A stretch of DNA of 64,000 bases from Bacteroidota bacterium (GCA_023428755.1 JAEYWX010000017.1:186001-250000), one strand, 5' to 3'. Positions 48,610 to 57,416 are shown, counted from the stretch's first letter. Notes: generated by a model from the letters alone, not told the origin. Numbers and translations are program-made.

Positions 48610-49347
48610 TTAAATACTGGTAACAATCAATTTTATTGCGGCCACCAGCAGCACGGTTGCCAGCGTATATTTTAAAACCGTATGTTTCATTTTTACAGCA
48701 CCAAAATAGGCGCCTGCTAAACCACCGATGAACGCAATACAAACAAATACATACATATCGGCTGTAAAATGAATCCCTTTTGTGATTTGGCCAGCCAATC
48801 CCGACAATGAATTCACAAAAATAAACAAGGCGCTGATGGAAGCAGTTTGCTTCATGTTGGCCCAATGCAGCAACAATAATACCGGCGACAAAATAATGCC
48901 GCCGCCAATTCCGATCAATCCCGACAGAAATCCAATACCTGCACCAATTAAAATAGCCAACGGCAACGAATGCTTCTTTTGTTCTTCTACTTCAAACTTG
49001 TTGAAGAAAAGAAAGCGGATAACCGGCAATAACAAGAGCCAGCCCAGTATCTGTTTGTAAACAGAAGCATCAACCGTTATCAATCCTCCGAGAAAAGCAA
49101 ACGGCACCGATGCCAAAGCAAACGGCAGAAATAATTTCAACTTAAAATAACCACCCCGATAAAACTGGATGAATGATGTGAGCGACACAAACAAATTTAG
49201 CAACAATGCTGTTGGCTTCATCACATCGGGCGCCATGCTGAAGATAGCCATCAATGCAAGGTAACCACTTGCACCACCATGCCCTACCGATGCATACAAA
49301 AATGCAACAAGAAATAAGAGTGCATAAAAAAGGTAGATATAGTCCAT
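48610..49347 (-). CDS. TauE/SafE family permease
   Basis: 245 residues with seven to eight transmembrane helices and the duplicated TauE/SafE pattern: LLFLVAFLYASVGHGGASGY at the start and IGAGIGFLSGLIGIGGGIIL in the second half. Relatives export sulfite, sulfoacetate or other anions, or import sulfur compounds. It is placed inside the Moco operon, 5 nt after moeA and 26 nt before moaD, where a molybdate or sulfur-anion permease would make sense; no modABC genes are present. The substrate is inference from context only. Confidence 0.88.
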   Translation of the reverse strand: MDYIYLFYALLFLVAFLYASVGHGGASGYLALMAIFSMAPDVMKPTALLLNLFVSLTSFIQFYRGGYFKLKLFLPFALASVPFAFLGGLITVDASVYKQILGWLLLLPVIRFLFFNKFEVEEQKKHSLPLAILIGAGIGFLSGLIGIGGGIILSPVLLLLHWANMKQTASISALFIFVNSLSGLAGQITKGIHFTADMYVFVCIAFIGGLAGAYFGAVKMKHTVLKYTLATVLLVAAIKLIVTSI

Positions 49348-49352
49348 CAGAG

Positions 49353-50582
49353 TTAAACAGGTAAAAGATGAATGCTTACAGGATCGTTGGTTCGATATTC
49401 TTTTTCTTCTTCAAGCACCAACAAACAATTCGCCGTTGCAAATGAATTAAGTTTATAAGATTCTTGTTCGGTTAATGGCAGCACCGTTTGCCCGTCGTAA
49501 TATGCTTTTTGAAAGTGGGTAAGTCCCGGTGCTTTCTTGCAATCTTCTGCCAATACAGTTTGCACTTCTATTACTTGTAACGGGCGTTTTGTTTGAATAG
49601 CTAATGCTTCCGTTACGTATTCGTAAAAACACGTAAGTACCGAAGAGGGATTGCCCGGTAAACCAAATACGAGTTTTTCGTTTCTTGTTCCAAAGAACAA
49701 TGGCTTTCCCGGTCGTTGTTTTATTTTATGAAACTGCTGTTTTACCCCACACTTCTCTGCAGACTGAATTACAAAATCGTATTCACCAACACTCACACCA
49801 CCGGTGAGCAACACTACATCACTTTCGTTCAATGCCTGTTGCAATGTTGCTGTTAATTCATCGGGATCATCTTTTGCGGTATAAACATTACTGAGTGAAA
49901 GATGCAACGATTCCAATGCTGCGGTTAAACTGTACGAATTGGATTCGTACACTTGTCCGTACGCTAACGGTTTGCCGGGCTGCTGCAATTCATTCCCTGT
50001 AACAATTAAACTGATCACTGGATCAGGTATTACTGCCACATCTGTAACACCAATGCCGGCTAAAAAACCAATAGCCGCTGCAGTTAATACAGTTCCGTTT
50101 GGCAATGCCAGTTCTCCTGCTTTTATTTCAGAACCAACGGGGCGAACATTACTGTTGCGTTGCAGTTTATCATCTTCAATAATCAATCTGCCGTTTTCTA
50201 TTCTTACTTTTTCCTGCATCACCACCGTATCTGCTCCGGCAGGTACAGGTGCGCCGGTGAAAATGCGAATGGCTTTGCCTCTTGTCACTTCAATTAATGA
50301 AGAACTGCCTGCCGCCATCTCTCCTTCGATCACTAATTCTTTTTGCCGGTCATCAAATGCAAATGCATAACCATCCATAGCCGATTGCGGATAAGCAGGA
50401 ATATCAACGGTTGCAAATACATCTGCTGCTACTACTTTTCCTCTTGCCTGCAATATAGGGAGCGTAACAGGGCTTAATGCAATGACGTTGTTTGAAATAA
50501 TTTGTTTTGCTTCTGCTACTGTAATCACGTTGTATGGTTTAGTCTGTATCGAAAGTTGTTCTGATTGCTGAAGCCATTTCAT
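49353..50582 (-). CDS. moeA: molybdopterin molybdenumtransferase
   Basis: Inserts molybdate into adenylated molybdopterin. 409 residues. It has the expected order: an N-terminal domain (ALSPVTLPILQARGKVVAADVF), DIPAYPQSAMDGYAF and the GAPVPAGADTVVMQE segment, then the MogA-like domain with LTGGVSVGEYDFVIQSA and QRPGKPLFFGT, FGLPGNPSSVLTCFYEYV, and a C-terminal beta domain. One copy is present; the organism may use it with any Moco enzyme. The TauE/SafE gene follows after 5 nt. Confidence 0.95.
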   Translation of the reverse strand: MKWLQQSEQLSIQTKPYNVITVAEAKQIISNNVIALSPVTLPILQARGKVVAADVFATVDIPAYPQSAMDGYAFAFDDRQKELVIEGEMAAGSSSLIEVTRGKAIRIFTGAPVPAGADTVVMQEKVRIENGRLIIEDDKLQRNSNVRPVGSEIKAGELALPNGTVLTAAAIGFLAGIGVTDVAVIPDPVISLIVTGNELQQPGKPLAYGQVYESNSYSLTAALESLHLSLSNVYTAKDDPDELTATLQQALNESDVVLLTGGVSVGEYDFVIQSAEKCGVKQQFHKIKQRPGKPLFFGTRNEKLVFGLPGNPSSVLTCFYEYVTEALAIQTKRPLQVIEVQTVLAEDCKKAPGLTHFQKAYYDGQTVLPLTEQESYKLNSFATANCLLVLEEEKEYRTNDPVSIHLLPV

Positions 50583-50613
50583 TTAAGTCTTCGTAAATGG
50601 TCAATTTTATTTC

Positions 50614-51225
50614 TTATTCATTCAGTTTTTTATAATCTTCTACCGTATCTATGTCAACCTCCCCTTTCGGAAATGATACGAAAGCTGTTTCGTTAAGATG
50701 TTTCCGAACCAGACTTTTTGCCCCTACATCACCTGTAAGTTTCATCAGCTCAGGAAAAAAACGTTTGGTAAATAATACAGGAGTTCCAAATGTAATTTCA
50801 TAGTTGCTGGCTACAATGTCGCAGCTCTCTTTCTCTTGTACATTCATCAGATCGTTCAACAATGCAGTGGTTACAAATGGTTGATCGGCTACCATTAGTA
50901 TCACCCTTTTAATTTGGGGATGTAGTTGCTGTAACGATTCCAGCCCGCAACGGATACTGGATGCCATTCCTTCCTGCCATGCAGTATTCATGCGTATCGC
51001 CGCCTTTGTATAGTTTGCATTGGTTGTGATTTCTTCAGCATTTGCCCCGGTAATAATTATTACAACAGATGCTTCTGATTTTTCTGCAACGTCAATGCTG
51101 TGTTGCAATAAAGTAGTGCCTGAAAATGGAAGTAACTGTTTGGGGGAACCAAGACGGGATGATGCGCCGGCAGCAAGTATGATGACACCTGCGTCCCTAT
51201 GTGTTTGTTCATTTGGCATCGGCAT
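50614..51225 (-). CDS. mocA: MocA-type molybdenum cofactor cytidylyltransferase
   Basis: 203-residue nucleotidyltransferase with the MobA-like fold. The GT-A start ILAAGASSRLGSPKQLLPFS has the A-G-x-S-x-R-x-G loop, and VILMVADQPFV is the DxP motif. The PKQLL rather than DKG motif, plus the adjacent XdhC gene, fit MocA, which makes the cytosine dinucleotide form used by xanthine dehydrogenase-family enzymes. A 17-nt overlap with xdhC supports co-translation. The dinucleotide specificity is inferred and not read directly. Confidence 0.85.
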   Translation of the reverse strand: MPMPNEQTHRDAGVIILAAGASSRLGSPKQLLPFSGTTLLQHSIDVAEKSEASVVIIITGANAEEITTNANYTKAAIRMNTAWQEGMASSIRCGLESLQQLHPQIKRVILMVADQPFVTTALLNDLMNVQEKESCDIVASNYEITFGTPVLFTKRFFPELMKLTGDVGAKSLVRKHLNETAFVSFPKGEVDIDTVEDYKKLNE

Positions 51226-52366
51226 TGGTTTTGGGTTGTTCCAATTCAGTGCGTGTGTGAATACTCACTGAACGATTTTTCAGGAAACTGCCGGTACGTT
51301 CAGCAAACACCGCTTTTATTTCTGCCAATACGGATAGTGCAATTTCTTCTGCGGCTTCAGCGCCGATATCCAGACCAATCGGCCCATGAATAATTGCCTT
51401 TTGTTCATCTGTTACAACAATACCTTCATCGCTTAATTCGGCGAACATCCGTTCCAAACGTTTCTTTGGCCCGAGTGTACCGATATATCTGCAGTTGATC
51501 GGCAATAATTCTTTCAGCATCGCCAGATCGTACTTGTAATTATGTGTCATCAACACAAACACTGTCCATTCATCTATTGCAAGTTGACGGATAATTTCTT
51601 CGGGTTTTCCAATGAGTAACTGATGCACATCCGGAAAACGTTGTGTATTAGCATAAGCAGGCCTGCCATCAGCAACGGTAACTTGCCAACCCAACACTTT
51701 TGCCATTTCAATTAATGGAAGTGCATCGTTACCTGCTCCAACAATAACCAATGCAACTGTTGGTAGCAGCAATTCAATAAAGGCAGTCAATTCAAATCCA
51801 TCATATTCCTTTATGAACGAAGCTCCGGCTTTCAATACAGCTGCTGCCTCCTCTTCCATCAATACTTGTAAACCTGCATCATCAATTTTGCTGTGCTGAC
51901 TTCCTTTGTCAAGAAAAAAACAAGTGCCGGGTTGATGACCGTGAAAGTTAGTAAGCGAAAACAACGTAACTAATACTGTTTCTCTCCGGTACAACTGCGA
52001 ACGTTCCAGTAATGCAATGGGATTGTTTTCATCCTTCGCATCAATTGGTTCGAACAGAATATGTACAATACCATTGCACCCTAACTGTACTCCAAACTCC
52101 ACATCTTCGTCGTCCATTGAATTGTAGGTAACGAGTTTGTTTTGGTTTTGATGAATGGCCAGCAATGCTTTTCGCAATGCATCTCCTTCCAGGCAACCAC
52201 CACTAATGGCCCCCGTCATACGTCCGTTTTCTTCTACTAGCATACGTGCACCGGGCCGGCGGTACGATGAGCCTTCCACGTACACAACTGTTGCCAACGC
52301 AGTCTTTATATTTTTCTGCGTTGCCTGTTTGTAAGCAGCAATTATTTCATTGATCTCTTTCGTCAT
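51209..52366 (-). CDS. xdhC: XdhC/CoxI family Moco-insertion chaperone
   Basis: 385 residues. N-terminal XdhC-type domain (ATVVYVEGSSYRRPGARMLV and GAISGGCLEGDALRKALL) and C-terminal Rossmann-like domain (LVIVGAGNDALPLIEMAKVL with VLMTHNYKYDL and YIGTLGPKKRLERM). The family binds the cofactor and hands the sulfurated form to molybdenum hydroxylases of the xanthine dehydrogenase/CO dehydrogenase class. No such hydroxylase gene is in the window, so its client must be elsewhere. The pair xdhC-mocA plus the cytochrome c gene is the usual set around such hydroxylases. Confidence 0.93.
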   Translation of the reverse strand: MTKEINEIIAAYKQATQKNIKTALATVVYVEGSSYRRPGARMLVEENGRMTGAISGGCLEGDALRKALLAIHQNQNKLVTYNSMDDEDVEFGVQLGCNGIVHILFEPIDAKDENNPIALLERSQLYRRETVLVTLFSLTNFHGHQPGTCFFLDKGSQHSKIDDAGLQVLMEEEAAAVLKAGASFIKEYDGFELTAFIELLLPTVALVIVGAGNDALPLIEMAKVLGWQVTVADGRPAYANTQRFPDVHQLLIGKPEEIIRQLAIDEWTVFVLMTHNYKYDLAMLKELLPINCRYIGTLGPKKRLERMFAELSDEGIVVTDEQKAIIHGPIGLDIGAEAAEEIALSVLAEIKAVFAERTGSFLKNRSVSIHTRTELEQPKTNADAK

Positions 52367-52400
52367 ACCAGTAACAATGCATGCCCTCGTGAAAAATCAA

Positions 52401-52826
52401 TTAATATTTCTGATAATTTTTAGATGGTGCTTTTAATCCGGCCTGTATTTCGGTGGGCAAGATGGCAGGTGCCTTGTTGCCCCATGAGTTACGAATAAAA
52501 TTCAACACATCCGACACCTGTTGATTGGTCAGTTGAACACCGGGCATTTCGCTGTTATACTCCACGCCATTTACTTTTATAGGGCCACGTACTCCCTGTA
52601 AAACAACTTTGATCAACCGGTTTTTATCTTTCAGATAGTCTGACTTTGCCAATGGCGGAAATACTTCTGCAATGCCCTCTCCCTCCGGCAAATGACAGGA
52701 GGCACATTGTGTTGTATAAATTGCTTCGCCACGAGCAATACTTGCTTTCAGATCAAAGCTCTGATTGAAAGATAAAACTGTGATGGCAGAGGCAACCGTT
52801 AAAAAAGTTACAAGTATCGTTTTCAT
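52401..52826 (-). CDS. monoheme cytochrome c, periplasmic
   Basis: 141 residues. A signal-like start (MKTILVTFLTVASAITVLSF) precedes one heme motif C41ASCH45 and a probable axial Met94 (NSEMPG), followed by LTNQQVSDVLNFIRNSWG. This is a class I c-type cytochrome of the kind that accepts electrons from periplasmic molybdenum hydroxylases or dehydrogenases. It is 34 nt upstream of xdhC on the same strand, fitting a role with a Moco hydroxylase; such an enzyme is not encoded in the window. Its function remains open. Confidence 0.88.
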   Translation of the reverse strand: MKTILVTFLTVASAITVLSFNQSFDLKASIARGEAIYTTQCASCHLPEGEGIAEVFPPLAKSDYLKDKNRLIKVVLQGVRGPIKVNGVEYNSEMPGVQLTNQQVSDVLNFIRNSWGNKAPAILPTEIQAGLKAPSKNYQKY

Positions 52827-53006
52827 TTTTTGTGCGAGTTTTATTTTGTTCTGTAGCAGGGTACCCGGCCACAGTCTTTCGAATGTAAAAACAGTTGTTG
52901 ATATTATAAATTTGATTACAAAAATGCTGATAAATGGTTCAGTTTCTTAAACAGATCAAACAATGATAATGTTAAAAACAGCTGTTAAAAGTAAGACTTT
53001 CCGGTC

Positions 53007-53987
53007 TCATCCTCCTATCCCGATCATACTTCTGTTATGAATGGTTTCTGCATTGATGTGTTCAAAGTCGGCAGTGAATTGTCCGCCGAGTTCTTTTGCC
53101 TTTGAGGCGATGTTTTGCCTGATGAGTTGGGTTACATCTTCACTGTTACGCAATGCGGTTAATAAGTCCATTTCCTGTTCGGCAAATAAACAATTTTTCA
53201 TTTTTCCATCGGCGGTTAAACGCATGCGGTTGCAGGTGCTGCAAAAAGGAGCGCTCATGGTACTGATGACAGCAAATGTTCCTGCATGACCGGGAACGAT
53301 GTATCCCTTGGCGGTATCATGTTCTTCATTTTTTAATGGAAGAAAAGAATACTGTTGTTCCACCACCTGCAATATCTGTTGCAGGGTAAATACTTTGTTG
53401 CTCGTCCATTTGTTGCCGCTGAAAGGCATGAACTCGATGAAGCGTACATGCACAGCTGTATCTTTTGTCCAGGCAATAAAATCGTTGATTTCCCCATCAT
53501 TCAAACCTTTCATCACCACCACATTTACTTTTACATGAAAGTTGCGGTTGATGAGCAATTGAATATTGTTGAGTACGGTTTGAAACTGATCTCTGCGTGT
53601 AATATGTTTGAATGTCTCAGCCTGCAACGTATCTAAGCTGATGTTGAGCGAACGTACACCGGCTTCTTCCAGCACATCCACAAACTCGTGTAAGCGTGTG
53701 CCGTTGGTAGTAAGCGTAAGCTTTACCGGCAACTTTCCTAAACGACGGATTATTTCAGCTGCATCTTTACGTACCAACGGTTCGCCGCCGGTTAAACGTA
53801 TTTTATTGACACCCAGCTGCACAAATGTTTTCGCCAGCGATTCGATTTCATCAGCCTGCATCAGGTGCGATTGCTTTGTAAACTCATAATCTTCCTCCGG
53901 CATACAATAAAAGCAACGCAGGTTGCAGTTATCGGTTAACGATATCCGTAAATAATTATGTACCCTGTTATATTGATCGATCAACAT
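53007..53987 (-). CDS. moaA: GTP 3',8-cyclase
   Basis: Radical-SAM enzyme that starts molybdenum cofactor synthesis from GTP. The 326 residues hold the N-terminal radical-SAM cluster C21NLRC25FYC28, the GGEPLVRKD SAM-binding loop, and the C-terminal second [4Fe-4S] set in FCSTCNRMRLTADGKMKNCL. The protein ends in GG (SMIGIGG), the conserved MoaA tail that enters the active site. It lies upstream of the moc/xdh and mo genes on the same strand, 180 nt before the cytochrome c gene, and downstream of the MOSC gene across a REP-like cruciform. Confidence 0.96.
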   Translation of the reverse strand: MLIDQYNRVHNYLRISLTDNCNLRCFYCMPEEDYEFTKQSHLMQADEIESLAKTFVQLGVNKIRLTGGEPLVRKDAAEIIRRLGKLPVKLTLTTNGTRLHEFVDVLEEAGVRSLNISLDTLQAETFKHITRRDQFQTVLNNIQLLINRNFHVKVNVVVMKGLNDGEINDFIAWTKDTAVHVRFIEFMPFSGNKWTSNKVFTLQQILQVVEQQYSFLPLKNEEHDTAKGYIVPGHAGTFAVISTMSAPFCSTCNRMRLTADGKMKNCLFAEQEMDLLTALRNSEDVTQLIRQNIASKAKELGGQFTADFEHINAETIHNRSMIGIGG

Positions 53988-54005
53988 TTATTTTTTGTTT
54001 TAATT

Positions 54006-54076
54006 GTCATTGCGCACCTTGTTGTTTGGCGAAGCAATCTCGGTTATGAAAAGATTGCTTCGTTCCTCGCAATGAC
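54006..54076. repeat. GTCATTGCG...CGCAATGAC cruciform
   Basis: Outer arms GTCATTGCG (54006-54014) and CGCAATGAC (54068-54076) and inner arms CGAAGCAATCT (54030-54040) and AGATTGCTTCG (54052-54062). The phrase resembles a widespread bacterial REP repeat. It lies between the MOSC gene and moaA. Confidence 0.7.
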
Positions 54077-54083
54077 GTCCACT

Positions 54084-54911
54084 CTATTTATTCAGTTCTA
54101 ATGGTGCTTTTACCTGCACTACCTTCAACTCATCTCCCACTTTTATTGTTCCTGTATTCTTGTATAAAATATTCTGTCCGAAATACACTTTGTTGTTTCC
54201 TGTTCTGTACGTCGATAGCGTTTTCAATGGCTCCTTTGCTATGATGCCTGTTTCCTGGTCGGTGGTTGTTACCACGCATCGTGCACAGGGTTTCACTGCA
54301 TACAAATCAATTCCCGCAATTTGAAAATGTTGCATCGTATCTTCTTCAAATGCAGCTCCACCTGTAAAGACAATGTTCGGACGAAAACGGTTCATTGGCA
54401 CAGGGTTTTCCAACCGGCTGTTTAAATCGTCCAACGATGCCTGGCCGATCATCAATACAGGAAAAGCGTCAGAGAAGCCGGTGAGTTCGTTATTGAACGC
54501 ATACTCCGTATCTACTTTTCGTACGCTGGCATCGGGCATGTACACCAGTTTACAGGAAAGATTTAATTTTTCTGTAAACCATGCGTTAGCTTCGTTGCTT
54601 ACTTCAATGGCTTCGCACACATCATCCCAAACCTGCACACTCATTAAGTCGGTGCCTGTTGGGTACAAGTTAAGACTGATCTTGTCGGCTTCACTTCCCT
54701 TTTCATAAACGGTTAATTCATTTGCATGAATGGCAGTGCGCAACAAGGCCATTTGTGCAAATTCACGTTGCGTTAAAAAACGATTGTCTTCGCCCACCAG
54801 CATCCAACGCCGGTCGTGTTCAAAACCACGGTCGGTTAAACGGGCTTCGTTCAATTCAATTCCACCCAACGACTTGATGGGATAAACATATAAATGACTG
54901 ATTGAAAGCAT
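54084..54911 (-). CDS. MOSC domain protein
   Basis: 275 residues from ATG 54911. N-terminal MOSC beta-barrel domain (LYVYPIKSLGGIELNEARLT, DRRWMLVGEDNRFLTQR) and the MOSC domain (FRPNIVFTGGAAFEEDTM, CARCVVTTTDQETGI with the conserved cysteine). The family binds molybdenum cofactor and includes mARC-type reductases of N-hydroxylated compounds and sulfurase-tail relatives. It lies at the edge of the Moco cluster, head to head with the SelW-like gene. Which activity it has cannot be told. Confidence 0.9.
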   Translation of the reverse strand: MLSISHLYVYPIKSLGGIELNEARLTDRGFEHDRRWMLVGEDNRFLTQREFAQMALLRTAIHANELTVYEKGSEADKISLNLYPTGTDLMSVQVWDDVCEAIEVSNEANAWFTEKLNLSCKLVYMPDASVRKVDTEYAFNNELTGFSDAFPVLMIGQASLDDLNSRLENPVPMNRFRPNIVFTGGAAFEEDTMQHFQIAGIDLYAVKPCARCVVTTTDQETGIIAKEPLKTLSTYRTGNNKVYFGQNILYKNTGTIKVGDELKVVQVKAPLELNK

Positions 54912-55032
54912 GGTTAAAATTAAAGGTTTTCCCAAGCCGATAAGCAGTATTTTCAAACGAAAGAATTCTTTCTATCCCTATAAAATAGCAGTACATTTAT
55001 ACTGTTCTTTCACCCCTTAAGCCAAAGCAAAC

Positions 55033-55332
55033 ATGAAACCCGTTATTACCATTGAATATTGTCCGAAATGTAACTGGCTGTTACGTTCGGCTTATATTGC
55101 TCAGGAATTACTCACCACATTCGAAAACGAATTAAAAGGCGTTACATTGCAACCCAGTGAAGTAAGCGGCGATTTTCATATCTCCATTGATGGCAAAGAA
55201 ATTTTCAATCGAAAAGCATACGGCGGTTTTCCGGAAATAAAAGAACTGAAGCAAATCGTACGTGATATTGTCAGTCCGGGAAAAAGCCTTGGACATGCCG
55301 ATACCAAACCACATCACCAGAGTTCACTCTAA
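55033..55332 (+). CDS. SelT/SelW/SelH (Rdx) family redox protein
   Basis: 99 residues with the thioredoxin-like Rdx fold: VITIEYCPKCNWLLRSAYIA, giving the C10-x2-C13 pair in place of the C-x2-Sec of selenoproteins, and the ending YGGFPEIKELKQIVRD. Such proteins are thought to act in redox regulation, perhaps with glutathione-like thiols. No in-frame TGA or SECIS-like element suggests selenocysteine. Here it lies 12 nt before mobA and is probably co-transcribed, so it may act on a Moco-related redox step; that is inference. Confidence 0.85.
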   Translation: MKPVITIEYCPKCNWLLRSAYIAQELLTTFENELKGVTLQPSEVSGDFHISIDGKEIFNRKAYGGFPEIKELKQIVRDIVSPGKSLGHADTKPHHQSSL

Positions 55333-55343
55333 TTGCAACTGTT

Positions 55344-55928
55344 ATGACAGGCATTATACTTTGTGGCGGACAAAGTACACGCATGGGCACAGATAAAGGT
55401 TTGCTGAAACATGAAGCAAAAACATGGGCACAAACCGCAGTTGATAAAATTGCTGCATTACAATTGCCTGTAAAAATTTCTGTGAACAACCAGCAATTTG
55501 CCGATTATGCCGAAGTTTTTGCAAAAGATGATTTGATTGTGGATGCAGCTTCGCTTCCTGTACACGGCCCGTTACTGGGTGTGTTGAGCGCACATGTACA
55601 TTTGCCCACGCAGGACTTGTTGGTATTAGCCTGCGACCTTCCGTTGATGGAACCTGCTTTACTCAAAGAACTTTATCAGCATTATGTAAACAACCCGGGG
55701 TATGATGCCTACCTGTTTACTAATGAGGGTGAGCATGAACCATTGTGTGCCATCTATGTTGCCAAAGGCTTATTGATCATTGACGAAATGCTGCGGCAAG
55801 GGCAACTCACCAGGCATAGCATGAAATTTATGCTCGATCATTTATCTGTATACAGCATTCCTGTTAAAGAAGAACAGAAATATTGCTTCCGCAACTTTAA
55901 CGCACATGCCGAATTAAACGGCTTGTAA
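55344..55928 (+). CDS. mobA: molybdenum cofactor guanylyltransferase
   Basis: 194 residues. Transfers GMP onto molybdopterin to give bis-MGD, needed by the nitrate reductase encoded beside it. The start GIILCGGQSTRMGTDKGLL is the GT-A-type nucleotide loop with the MobA D-K-G motif; further on VLACDLPLMEPALL (metal-binding D) and EPLCAIYVAKGL follow. MobB is absent. It is the second gene of a plus-strand unit after the SelW-like gene; its last 15 nt overlap the end of the convergent rubredoxin-tailed gene. Confidence 0.93.
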   Translation: MTGIILCGGQSTRMGTDKGLLKHEAKTWAQTAVDKIAALQLPVKISVNNQQFADYAEVFAKDDLIVDAASLPVHGPLLGVLSAHVHLPTQDLLVLACDLPLMEPALLKELYQHYVNNPGYDAYLFTNEGEHEPLCAIYVAKGLLIIDEMLRQGQLTRHSMKFMLDHLSVYSIPVKEEQKYCFRNFNAHAELNGL

Positions 55929-57410
55929 ACCCAGTTCTGACTTTTCAATTTTCTTAAAACTTTCTTTACATGCATCACATAATGGACAGCAATAATCTGC
56001 AGGTAATGATTCAAACTTCACGCCTGCTGCAATATTGCTTTCAGGCTCACCTGTTGTTTCATCATACACGGTTAAACAATCTGTACATTGATGGATATAT
56101 TGTATAACGGGTTTCTTCTCTGCTTCTTTTTTCGCAGGCAATACTTTTTCAACAATGGCCATCTTTCCTTCACGGTTCTGGTAAAATGCACTGACTGAAC
56201 GACGCAATTGTTCTGAGAGTAAAAATTTTGGATTGTTACTGCTGAATATAAATCCTGTGCGTGCATTGGGGTTGAAATCATTGGCACAAAGAATATCATA
56301 CACATACAACAATTCCCAACCGAACAGTTTTAGCAAGGGTTTACGTTTCACCAAAATACTGCTGAACACTTCACTCTTGCTTCTTGTTTTAATACCAATA
56401 CAAAGACCAAATGTGCGTGTATCTTCGCTATTCAATTGCTTAACCAAATAATTTTTCAACGCCAATCCTTCACTGCAATCATCTTCTACCTGGAAATTCA
56501 ATTCGTTGGCCGCATGTCGCACATTGAGATGATACTTATCCAGCAACAAACTCCACTTGCGTTTATCTTTCTCATCAATTCCTTTTACAATAATACTTTT
56601 CCACGGTGTAGAACATAGCTGACCGATCTTGGTTTCCAAACAAAGCCTGCATACTTCTTTCAGAAAATCAACACTAAACAATTCATCTCTGCGATACACG
56701 CCCATCCAGTATTTATTGTTATTGTACCTGTTGAAACCTTCATAGTATGGCAGATTAAATGCCGGCAATTGCACCTGTTTTTCAACAGGTTTCGTAATGT
56801 AACGATCTATATGCACCAGCTTCATCAATGTTTCACCTTGCGCTTCTGTATTATCAAAGAAACGATCACGATGACTGGCGATGATCTCTTCAATTTCTTT
56901 CGACACCCTTGCAACATCATTGCTGTACACCAGCTGGTTCCATTCATAAATGGTATTTGTTTTCGGGAACCGGATAAACAAATGCCAAAAATGTGCGGCT
57001 TCTTTTGCGGCCACCCAGTTGATATTACCGGTAAGCATGGGTGTGAAACTCTGGTTGCTGTCGCTTACATTGATTTTTAACTTTGGCTGATAATCGATAC
57101 CATCAAATATATCTTTGTACACACCTTCACTGAGCCATGTGTTATTGATGAAAATTTCTTCGGCAGGATATGAACTCACGATGTTTGGATATTGCACTGT
57201 GCCTACTTCATAATTAATATCGATCAGATCCAATTCACCAAGCAAAGCCAGTCTGTCTTCAATACCAACATTAATGAGCAATTGCTGGCGTAATCCAAAA
57301 CTCACATGACGAATACCCACTTTTGTTGCAGCTACAAGTATATTATACAGATCACCCGGTGAAATAATCCCACCCCGGAAATTGATCTTTATGGTTGAAC
57401 TGTTTTGCAT
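55914..57410 (-). CDS. rubredoxin-tailed protein with degenerate nitrite/sulfite reductase-like domain
   Basis: 498 residues. The first ~420 residues follow the layout of ferredoxin-dependent nitrite/sulfite reductase half-domains (ATKVGIRHVSFGLRQQLLIN, IGQLCSTPWKSIIVKG), but the C-x5-C and C-x3-C ligands of the siroheme/4Fe-4S site are missing, so it is probably not catalytic. The last ~60 residues form a rubredoxin-like domain with C442-x2-C445 (HQCTDC) and C475-x2-C478 (CPLC). It lies 6 nt after the nitrate reductase gene. A role as electron donor or assembly partner to nitrate reductase, or to a nitrite reductase elsewhere, is inference. Confidence 0.8.
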   Translation of the reverse strand: MQNSSTIKINFRGGIISPGDLYNILVAATKVGIRHVSFGLRQQLLINVGIEDRLALLGELDLIDINYEVGTVQYPNIVSSYPAEEIFINNTWLSEGVYKDIFDGIDYQPKLKINVSDSNQSFTPMLTGNINWVAAKEAAHFWHLFIRFPKTNTIYEWNQLVYSNDVARVSKEIEEIIASHRDRFFDNTEAQGETLMKLVHIDRYITKPVEKQVQLPAFNLPYYEGFNRYNNNKYWMGVYRRDELFSVDFLKEVCRLCLETKIGQLCSTPWKSIIVKGIDEKDKRKWSLLLDKYHLNVRHAANELNFQVEDDCSEGLALKNYLVKQLNSEDTRTFGLCIGIKTRSKSEVFSSILVKRKPLLKLFGWELLYVYDILCANDFNPNARTGFIFSSNNPKFLLSEQLRRSVSAFYQNREGKMAIVEKVLPAKKEAEKKPVIQYIHQCTDCLTVYDETTGEPESNIAAGVKFESLPADYCCPLCDACKESFKKIEKSELGLQAV

Positions 57411-57416
57411 GTTTAC

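Noticed and set aside
48356..48865. 169-residue reading of moaD
   Set aside because: The first 94 residues come from the antisense/other frame of the TauE/SafE gene; only the 75-residue C-terminal part is MoaD.
55033..55332. Selenocysteine in the SelW-like protein
   Set aside because: The active site reads CPKC with normal cysteine codons and there is no in-frame TGA.
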